From positions 1-9,281 of the forward strand of contig JAPULM010000280.1 of NCBI GenBank assembly GCA_027294925.1: a stretch of DNA of 9,281 nt. Reading direction: 5' to 3'. Positions 1 to 6,300 of the stretch are shown here, one piece after another. The notes below the pieces were generated by a model. That model was not told the DNA's origin. It saw nothing but the letters and a program-made list of their open reading frames with translations, and searched no databases. This DNA is from a bacterium (GTDB lineage Bacteria > Tectomicrobia > Entotheonellia > Entotheonellales > Entotheonellaceae). Numbering within the stretch: position 1 is the first letter of the stretch; each line of letters starts with the position of its first letter. The position numbers and the translations under genes were made by a program.

Positions 1-779
1 GGGTGCCATCCGACTCCCCGATGCCGACAATGATGGCACCATCTTTCTGCACAAGACGGGCAAAATGACTACCCACATTGCCCAATCCCTGCACCACCAC
101 GCGTTTGCCCGCCAGATCGCCGGAAAGGCCAGTGGCCTTGACCAAATCCGTATGGCGAAAGAATTCGCGTAACATGTACTGGACTCCCCGCCCCGTCGCC
201 TCAAGACGCCCACGGATACCACCCTGGGTAACCGGTTTACCCGTCACGCAAGCAACATTGTTGAGTTCTGTCGGATGCAACATATTGTAGGTATCTGCGA
301 TCCAGGCCATCTCACGTTCACCCGTTCCCAGATCCGGAGCCGGTACATCAATCCCAGGCCCGATAAAATTCTTACGTACCAACTCCACGGTATAACGGCG
401 CGTAATACGTTCAAGCTCCTCCACCGTATAATCACGCGGGTTCAGTGCAATACCGCCTTTGGCGCCGCCGAATGGCACATCGACGATGGCGCATTTGAGA
501 GTCATCAGAGCGGCTAACGCTTCCACCTCTTGCAAATCCACCGAGGGCGCAAAGCGGATGCCGCCCTTGGTAGGGTAAACGGTGCTGCGAATGTTCGGCA
601 CGATAGGCGTGAAACAGTTGCACCTGCCCTTTGATCTTAACCGGAAACTGCATCGCGTAGGTGTGATGACAAACCCGGATGCTTTCCAATAGATCCGGAG
701 AGGCATCGAGATACGGCGCGGCACGCTCAAAGTTATCGTTGAACACCTCAAGCATGGAAGGTTGATGTCGCTGTTGCAT
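1..779 (-). pseudogene. gdhA: Glu/Leu/Phe/Val dehydrogenase (glutamate dehydrogenase), frameshifted, 3' part outside window
   Basis: NAD(P)-dependent oxidative deamination of glutamate to 2-oxoglutarate and ammonia, cytosolic. The frame from ATG 779-777 gives 69 residues ending ..[12 protein letters not shown]. It then goes wrong until one base (A572 on plus, T on the coding strand) is skipped; the other frame resumes at once as [10 protein letters not shown] and stays open to position 1. The joined product shows the family hallmarks: PTKGGIR (Lys about 71), Lys 95, PFGGAKGGI with the catalytic Lys about 107, PAPDLGTGE with the conserved Asp about 149, a [19 protein letters not shown] hinge, and the nucleotide-binding QGLGNVG at about 230-236. 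About 259 residues are visible; the usual length is about 410-450, so the end of the Rossmann domain lies beyond the left edge. The start is supported by AAGGAG 5 bases upstream. Everything but one base is intact, so this is either a very recent pseudogene or a sequence error. The symbol is generic; cofactor specificity (gdhA versus gudB/rocG type) cannot be decided here. Confidence 0.93.
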
Positions 780-783
780 CTGC

Positions 784-814
784 TCTCCTTATTTGCTCTG
801 ATCTCCTTATTTGC
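784..814. repeat. Two 13-bp direct repeats in the gdh leader
   Basis: TCTCCTTATTTGC occurs at 784-796 and again at 802-814, 18 bases apart. On the gdh strand each copy carries AAGGAGA. The proximal copy is correctly spaced from the start codon; the distal one is 23 bases from it and faces no obvious start. It looks like a tandem duplication by slippage. Confidence 0.8.
785..790 (-). promoter_or_regulatory. Ribosome binding site of the glutamate dehydrogenase gene
   Basis: On the coding strand AAGGAG lies 5 bases before ATG 779-777, a strong Shine-Dalgarno match that fixes this start. A second copy of the same block lies 18 bases further upstream (803-808), within a 13-bp direct repeat. Confidence 0.75.
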
Positions 815-820
815 ATTGTA
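815..820 (-). promoter_or_regulatory. Possible -10 element for the gdh gene
   Basis: TACAAT on the coding strand (5 of 6 matches to TATAAT) lies about 36 bases before the start codon, a sensible position for a promoter. No convincing -35 hexamer is seen 16-18 bases upstream, so this is weak. Confidence 0.25.
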
Positions 821-972
821 CCCAATATTACGTGATCGGTCCTTGACTTCCCGCACCACTGTCGGTCCTGTCGCCCCAGCGTTCATCGCAGTCTGCCGTC
901 TGGGTTCCTCCAACACCCGTTTGATCGTTGCTTAGCCGCTGGCGTTAGTCCTGTGTACCATCATTACCCTCG

Positions 973-1164
973 TCAAACGCCATAAAACGCCCTGATCGCG
1001 TCCCATGCCTGCTCAGCACTCTCGACGTACTGAAACAGATCGAGGTCCTCAGGTGCAAACGCCGTGACATCCTGCGCAGCCAATACGCCAGCCTCTGCCC
1101 GCCCCGCCGTAGTGACGTCACCGCACTTGTTGCCCTGGTGGAATTCATGTATTGTCAAGGGCAT
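973..1164 (-). pseudogene. Remnant of a LOG-family (TIGR00730-type) Rossmann protein, C-terminus only
   Basis: The last part of this short frame, FAPEDLDLFQYVESAEQAWD followed by AIRAFYGV and TGA at 975-973, has the shape of the C-terminus of LOG-family proteins (lysine-decarboxylase-like; cytokinin-riboside monophosphate phosphoribohydrolase type), which typically end with a PEDLDLF block, an acidic D/E-x-A-E/x-A-W segment and a short final helix. Upstream residues in this frame (..HEFHQGNKCGDVTTAG..) do not resemble the family. A neighbouring frame offers RLAYWLRRM, which could be the preceding helix displaced by a frameshift. The nucleotide-binding core and the PGGxGTxxE motif would have to lie beyond 1164, where DUF502 now sits. 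There is no ribosome binding site before ATG 1164. I read it as a truncated gene remnant. The family call rests on about 28 residues recognised by eye. Confidence 0.45.
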
Positions 1165-1179
1165 ACCCGGCGTTATCTA
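1152..1179 (+). promoter_or_regulatory. Possible sigma70-type promoter for the DUF502 gene
   Basis: TTGTCA at 1152-1157 (5 of 6 to TTGACA) is followed after 16 bases by TATCTA at 1174-1179, a poor -10 match. It lies about 25 bases before the start codon, so the leader would be very short. Suggestive only. Confidence 0.22.
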
Positions 1180-1204
1180 TCTCTCTTTGACGGAAATATG
1201 TCTT

Positions 1205-1891
1205 ATGGCTCAAAATGACCAGAAGTCCAGACAGCCTCTTGATGATTGGCTAGAAGCACTTGTTAGACGCTGGACGAGCGGCTTCAGAACCAAACTGCTA
1301 GCCGGCCTCGCCGTTATTGCACCGATCTGGATCACCGGCTGGGCGCTTCTGACAATTTTCAAGTGGGCCGAAGGCCTTTCGTCGCCCCTGGTCAAAGGAA
1401 CACTAGGCATCCATATTCCCGGTCTAGGGTTTATTATAACCTTTGTCTTTCTGTGGTTCTGCGGCGTTTTTGCCACCAATGTCCTGGGTAGACGGCTGTT
1501 ACAGATCGGCCACGGTGTTCTCCAGCGCCTGCCGGTCATCCGGACAATTCATGGGCCAATCCAGCAGTTGTTAGAGACCCTCACCTCACCCGGCAAAGCC
1601 AACTTCAAACGAGTCGTCCTGGTTGAGTACCCACGTCATGGCATGTGGACCCTGGGCTTTGTGGGCGGCAATGTCCAACGCCAAGGGGGCAATGGAACCG
1701 CTCACAGTGTTTTCATCCCCACATCGCCGAATCCAACTAGTGGCTATATGCTTATCGTACCGTCGGAATTCATTCGAACGACCAATCTAAGTGTCGAAGA
1801 AGCGTTTCAGATGATCGTCTCGGGCGGCATTGTGATACCACCGTCTCTAAGCCTGGATGACACCCCGCCGACACCTCCGGTCACCGTATGA
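1205..1891 (+). CDS. DUF502 family inner-membrane protein
   Basis: A 228-residue membrane protein of the DUF502 family (COG2928), whose plant relatives are the LIKE-COV/CONTINUOUS VASCULAR RING proteins; the bacterial function is unknown. Two hydrophobic segments are visible, at about residues 30-53 (KLLAGLAVIAPIWITGWALL) and about 72-98 (PGLGFIITFVFLWFCGVFAT). They are followed by a soluble domain with the family signatures RLPVIRTIHGPIQQLLETL at about 108-126 and VFIPTSPNPTSGYMLIVP at about 169-186, then VSGGIV near 205-210 and a Pro/Thr-rich tail. The frame is open back to 1064, but the extra 47 residues are not family-like and overlap the LOG remnant in antisense. I chose ATG 1205, preceded by GGAAAT at 1192-1197 (7-base gap); homology starts just after it. 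The mbfA-like gene follows 127 bases downstream in the same direction. Confidence 0.92.
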   Translation: MAQNDQKSRQPLDDWLEALVRRWTSGFRTKLLAGLAVIAPIWITGWALLTIFKWAEGLSSPLVKGTLGIHIPGLGFIITFVFLWFCGVFATNVLGRRLLQIGHGVLQRLPVIRTIHGPIQQLLETLTSPGKANFKRVVLVEYPRHGMWTLGFVGGNVQRQGGNGTAHSVFIPTSPNPTSGYMLIVPSEFIRTTNLSVEEAFQMIVSGGIVIPPSLSLDDTPPTPPVTV

Positions 1892-1945
1892 TGGGAGATG
1901 CTGCAATCTCACCCTCTGCCCCCTTCCCTATATTTCGCAGTCTGT

Positions 1946-1961
1946 ATGTAGTATGCTACAT
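1946..1961. promoter_or_regulatory. Perfect 16-bp inverted repeat upstream of the iron exporter gene
   Basis: ATGTAG-TATG-CTACAT has perfect 6-bp arms around a 4-base centre. It sits in the DUF502-mbfA spacer, 57 bases before the mbfA-like ATG. A dimeric repressor operator (iron regulation would make sense) or a small hairpin in the leader are both possible. The sequence does not match a Fur box that I recognise. Confidence 0.35.
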
Positions 1962-2018
1962 CCACTTGAGCAGCAAAATGCCAACGGCAGGCATGTGATC
2001 ACAAAACGGAAATTATAC

Positions 2019-3116
2019 ATGCAATCTTCATGGCTTGAGTTGGCCAAAAATTTTTACCTGGACGAGCATAACGATCATCTGACTTACCTGGCCTTGGCCA
2101 AACACGCCAGGGACGAGCAGGTGCAACAGAATATTCGCCGTATCGCCGAGATGGAACACCAACATGCGGACTTCTGGGAAGACATGTTGGTAGCCAACAA
2201 CGAAGCGTTGCCGACCGGCAGTGTTAACCGGTCCAGATTATGGATGCTGCATGCATTACGGATCTTTATCAACCCTGTCCTGATCGTCAGTCTGCTGGAA
2301 TTGGGCGAAGCCGGTGCGATGCGGCGCTATCTGGACTTTTACAAACAGGCGCCGCTAGAAGACAGCGAGCGGCTGCGCTTGAAGGGTATCATCCTGGATG
2401 AACTCGAACACGAAACCTTCTTCAAGCAAACTGCAAAAGCGCTCGGGGTGGACAATCTACGAGATTTTGTTCTTGGCATGAACGATGGCCTGGTGGAAAT
2501 CCTCGGCACGGTGGCCGGTCTCTCGGCCGTCTATCCTCAACATCCCTTGCTGGTTGCGGTCAGTGGTCTCATCGTCGGCATTGCCGGTGCCCTCTCCATG
2601 GGCATTGGGGCCTTCATTTCAGTGCGATCGCAGCGCCAGGTTGACAACGCCACACGTGAACGGATGGAAATCCTCTTTTCAATTGATTCAGAACGCGCTA
2701 TGCACGCCTATCGTAACGAGTTGGTGGATTCCGGTATACCGGCCTCACTTGCTGAGGAGACCGCCCGGACACTGAGTAAAAACAAACGCGCTCTTGCCAA
2801 TCTAGTGCTACCAGAGCACGGGAGCGACAACGAAATACGGTCCGGCCTATTTACGGGCAGTGCCTATCTTATTGGCGTGATCTTTCCGGTGCTGCCGTAT
2901 TTCATTGCGCCAACGTCCTTTATCGCCCTCCCCTTGTCCATTTTTTTTGCCGGTCTGAGCCTATCGATTGTGGCCATCATCGTCGCCATGCTGTCCGGCA
3001 TTTCGATGAAGCGCAAAATCTTAGAGATGGTCATATCGGGTTTTGCAGCGGCAGGAATTGCATACGCCTTTGGCTCCCTCATGCGATCCGTGTTCGGAAT
3101 TGGTGGCGATCTGTAA
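2019..3116 (+). CDS. mbfA: Membrane-bound ferritin-like/VIT1 fusion, probable iron (or Mn) exporter, MbfA-like
   Basis: A 365-residue fusion of an N-terminal rubrerythrin/ferritin-like domain (about 1-140) and a C-terminal VIT1/CCC1 domain (about 145-365). The four-helix diiron ligand pattern is present: Glu16 in helix 1, E44xxH47 (EMEH) in helix 2, Glu94 or Glu97 in helix 3, E128xxH131 (ELEH) in helix 4. The VIT1 part opens with the characteristic DFVLGMNDGLVEILGTVAGL (about 149-168). A second hydrophobic segment follows at about 177-200, then a polar amphipathic stretch (about 203-280) matching the cytosolic metal-binding helices of VIT1, and three more membrane segments near 283-303, 306-328 and 335-355. 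MbfA of Agrobacterium and Bradyrhizobium has this architecture and lowers cytoplasmic iron, aiding peroxide and acid tolerance; the same role is inferred here. The open frame extends to 1857, but domain homology begins at ATG 2019, preceded by GGAAA at 2008-2012 (6-base gap). A ferritin-VIT manganese exporter is the main alternative. Confidence 0.9.
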   Translation: MQSSWLELAKNFYLDEHNDHLTYLALAKHARDEQVQQNIRRIAEMEHQHADFWEDMLVANNEALPTGSVNRSRLWMLHALRIFINPVLIVSLLELGEAGAMRRYLDFYKQAPLEDSERLRLKGIILDELEHETFFKQTAKALGVDNLRDFVLGMNDGLVEILGTVAGLSAVYPQHPLLVAVSGLIVGIAGALSMGIGAFISVRSQRQVDNATRERMEILFSIDSERAMHAYRNELVDSGIPASLAEETARTLSKNKRALANLVLPEHGSDNEIRSGLFTGSAYLIGVIFPVLPYFIAPTSFIALPLSIFFAGLSLSIVAIIVAMLSGISMKRKILEMVISGFAAAGIAYAFGSLMRSVFGIGGDL

Positions 3117-3143
3117 TTTGAGTTCCGCTTTACCACGTGCCAA

Positions 3144-3317
3144 CTAACGTTTAAAAAGCCCTTTGAGACGCTTTAAGGGATCGACCTCTTCCGGCTTGCT
3201 CTCCGGCGCAGGGGGTCGGCTGGTTGTCGATTCTGACGTTTTCTCTTCCGTCGGTTGCGGCTCCGTGGCCGCGCTTCCAAGCCGGATATGACAATCAGCT
3301 CGCGATAACGCAGCGCA
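3144..3317 (-). pseudogene. Orphan 57-codon C-terminal-like frame directly after tamB stop
   Basis: Directly after the tamB TGA (3320-3318) the same frame is open for 57 codons to TAG at 3146-3144. It has no ATG, GTG or TTG start. The second half reads like a real protein end: an acidic, Pro/Ser/Thr-rich linker (ATEPQPTEEKTSES, then RPPAPESKPEE) followed by a basic amphipathic finish, VDPLKRLKGLFKR. Such linker-plus-helix tails are common at the end of AsmA-like and other envelope proteins. TamB itself already ends in a normal beta-type terminus (..LLWSFDY), so the tail is unlikely to be part of TamB. It could be the leftover end of a deleted neighbour, a readthrough extension, or chance. I do not recognise a specific family. 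Confidence 0.3.
3153..3179 (-). terminator. Weak candidate intrinsic terminator downstream of tamB
   Basis: On the tamB strand CCCTT (3179-3175) can pair with AAGGG (3163-3159) around an 11-base loop, followed by C and five T (3157-3153). The stem is only 5 bp and the bases also encode the orphan tail, so this is a weak call. Confidence 0.25.
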
Positions 3318-6300
3318 TCAGTAGTCAAAGCTCCATAGGAGATCTACGGCTGACGCTCCCAGGTCGCTACTGCTGCTTTTCACTTTCAGGTTACCCTTGA
3401 GACTGTACTCGACGCCGACCATGTTGCCGACCTTCCCATTGCCGCCAAGCAGGCGCTCATAAGTCACGAAAATATCCTGTGTGACATAACGCCCAACCCC
3501 CACCCGTCCTGTCCCTAACGCTTCGCCGGGCTCGACCTCAATGGTATTCAAACCGAGCGTCTTACCAACGGTTTTCTCAAGTAGGCCAGCAGCGACGCGA
3601 CCCGCAACTGCTTGGGTTTGACTAAAAAGCGCACTCTGCTCGGAGGAGGTCAAGCGGTCAGTCGTCTTGCCGAAAATGAGCAAAGAGACAATGTCTGCCT
3701 GTTCCAGTTCGGGATCGCTACTAAGGGTCAATTCGGGCTGCTTGGCCTTGCCCTCAACCTGAATAGACACCACATAGTCTGACACTTTGTGCGTGATGGT
3801 GACATCCAGGAAAGGATTGATCTCCTCAGTGCCTGGGAAGGTGACCTGACCCTTCTGCAAAACAAATTTTTTACCGTAAAAACTTGTAAAGCCGCGTACA
3901 GTCCGGACCGTACCACTGACGATAAAGGGGGCTTGCAAGGCTTTCGCTACGTGTAACTTACCCTGTATTTCGATGGCCGTCCCCGCTCCCTGTGCCCAGA
4001 CATTGCGCAGTATCTCGACGGTCAGATCGGTACGCAGAAACGGCAAAGGTGCCTGACGATGATGCACTGCTACCGAGCCATCGCCGGCAGCGACAGCCTG
4101 GGGACCAAGGCCATAGACGCCCTCCACCGTAAGCTCCCAGGGTTCGACAGCCGCCGGTCCACCGCCGAGTTTGCCAGTCAGCCGGTACCGTGCACGCGGC
4201 ACGGCGATGTTACCCGATACAAGCATATCTTGTAAAGATCCGGACACCTGCACGGCCGCCGACAACACAGCCTGCATATCATGTGTGTGAATGGCCGTGA
4301 ACTCTTGCGCCTGTAGAGCCAGATCAACCTGTTGCAGCTGCAGGCCCGTATGTTTGATCTGCCCTGTCAAGCGTAGATTGCCACTGCGAGAGCCAACCTG
4401 CATCCGTGCAATATCGACGCGATCCCCGCCAAAGCGAAGATGGACCTGTATATCTCGGTAGCGTTCACCCGTCGGCGCCAGCTGCAAGACCCCCTCACGC
4501 AACTCAAGATTGCCGTGGATTTTCGGTTGCTGGAGGGTTCCTGCCAGCCGCAGGTCGAGCATCAGGCTTCCCGCGCTCTCAATGATCGCAGGGCTAAACG
4601 GTGCTAGCTTACGCATGTCGAACGCATTCGACTGCACCTGCACAGCCAGAGCACCCGCCGTGCCCGTGCCAAACGCGCCATGTAGGTGGAGGACCTCCGT
4701 GCCCTGATCTTGCCAACGTAAATCCGTACGCCAGGTCTGCTTGGCGAAACCAATCAGCCCCTGTATCTCGCCCAGGCTGTGTTGCTGCCATTGCAAGGCG
4801 GTCAGCTCTATCTGCCCTTCCAGTTGCGGCTGTTGCACACTTCCGGTTAGCTTAAGATCAAGCGCCAGTTGGCCATCAGGTGTTGGCACAGCAGGCGCTA
4901 CGGCATGCACCAGGGGCTGAATCTGCAAACGCTGCAGACGGAGGTTGCCCGCCACGCCGCCTGCCGCGTTCAGGCTGCCTTGCGCGGTGATTTCCTGCTC
5001 ACCGCTACGTAACATCAGGCGCCGCAGTTGTATGGCGCCACTGGCGTCACGCACAAGTTCCAGCGCTCCGTCATTTTCCCATCTCAGGCCGTGCCCATAC
5101 AAGCGCAGGCTGTCAAGCGTAAGCCGTTGTTCTTCCTGAAACACAATCTGTCCCGCCAGGCGAGTCTGCTCATAGGGACCCTTAACAACACCAACGGTAA
5201 ACGTTCCGCGCGGGGCCGCATAGGTTGCCGCCACCCGAATCGAACTAGGCGGCAGCGACGGGCTCTGCATGTCGTCAAGCTGTACGTCAATTGTAGCTCG
5301 AGGCTTGCTAGGCAAGGTTGTGGCTGACACAACGGCTCGTATTGTCTTGCCCTTTAAGTTGGCCACCCCCCAGTCATCAAGCTGCAACTTGACGTACGCC
5401 TGCAAGGCATCTAAGGGTCCCTTAAGATAGCCGGAAAGACCGCCCTTGGCCTGCAGCAAAGATATACCCAGGGGCTTTTGCAACGCTTTGAGATCGCCCA
5501 GATCGAGACGGTAGGTTAAATCGAGTTGGCGAGCGGCTGATAGTGTACCTTGAGCCTCAAGCGTTGCTGGCACGCTCTGTAGACGGAATTGCTCCAGGTG
5601 CACGGCTCCCCCATCAAGCCGCGCTCGCAGACGCGAAGACAAACCCGGCAGCAAAGGAAAACTGCTGGCGTCAACACGCAAGTCAAGGGTCGCTTGCACA
5701 CCCTGCGGACGCCACGCTCCCTCAGCTTGCAGCAGAAGATGTTGCAGATGTATGGGCTGGGGTGGCGCATCGGGTCTCGGCAACTGGGCGCGAAACGATG
5801 GCATGCGAACTTCCAGTTTTCGAACGATCGGCGTCAGACGACCTTGGCGCAAGGTGTCGCCGAGCGCCTGTACGGATGTCGCCATGACGATATTGGCCGT
5901 CAGGCGAAGCGGTGCGTTGATCTGCTCCAGCCTCCCCGGCAAACCGAACTGCCGAAGTTGCACCCTGGCATCAAGGTCGAGGCTGGCATAGGTACCCTGC
6001 AAGTCCAGTACGCCCTCGACCGTACCGGCAAGGTTCGGTAGTGTCGGCTGCCAGCGCTTCAAGGCGCTCAAGTTGGGGCGATTGACTTGCAGATGTAAAA
6101 CCACTGGCGCATCCAGCAAACGCTGCGCTAGCGGCAGGCGGACTAAGGCCATATCCACCGGTAGGCGCAATTTTGCGGTCAGAATCTCACCTTGGGACTG
6201 GCTGATGCGCACCTCGCCGCGCAATTGTTTAGCGGCGTAGGCCAAGGTGGCTTGTAAGCGCTTAAAGGGTAAATCCTTGCGGTTTCCAGGCTGCAAGCTC

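Larger units (their letters stand above)
780..1204. other. Intergenic region between gdh and DUF502 gene
   Basis: This gap separates two divergent genes. Its left end holds the gdh leader (duplicated Shine-Dalgarno block and a possible -10). 975-1164 holds the LOG-family remnant. In 821-972 I see no convincing gene, hairpin or repeat. The short frames here lack ribosome binding sites. Confidence 0.6.
3117..3317. other. Convergent spacer between mbfA-like gene and tamB
   Basis: No start-bearing gene is seen here. On plus I see no terminator hairpin after the mbfA-like stop. On minus, almost the whole spacer (3317-3144) is an open, protein-like frame continuing from the tamB stop codon; it is listed separately. 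Confidence 0.5.

Noticed and set aside
432..779. A 115-residue minus-strand protein as a separate gene
   Set aside because: Its first 69 residues are the glutamate dehydrogenase N-terminus; the remainder is out-of-frame readthrough after the one-base insertion.
843..871. TTGACT at 843-848 as a plus-strand promoter
   Set aside because: The correctly spaced -10 position reads TCCTGT, a poor match, and no gene follows at a suitable distance.
1064..1204. Upstream extension of the DUF502 frame (47 more residues)
   Set aside because: It is not family-like, overlaps the LOG remnant in antisense and lacks a ribosome binding site, while ATG 1205 has one and matches the family start.
1857..2018. Upstream extension of the mbfA-like frame (54 more residues)
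   Set aside because: It overlaps the DUF502 end, shows no domain similarity, and the ferritin-like domain begins right after ATG 2019.
2864..3136. 90-residue minus-strand frame antisense to the mbfA-like gene
   Set aside because: A shadow of the transmembrane coding region with no ribosome binding site or recognisable domain.
5589..6041. 150-residue plus-strand frame inside tamB
   Set aside because: Antisense shadow of a long, GC-rich coding region; composition is Arg/Gln-rich and domain-free.
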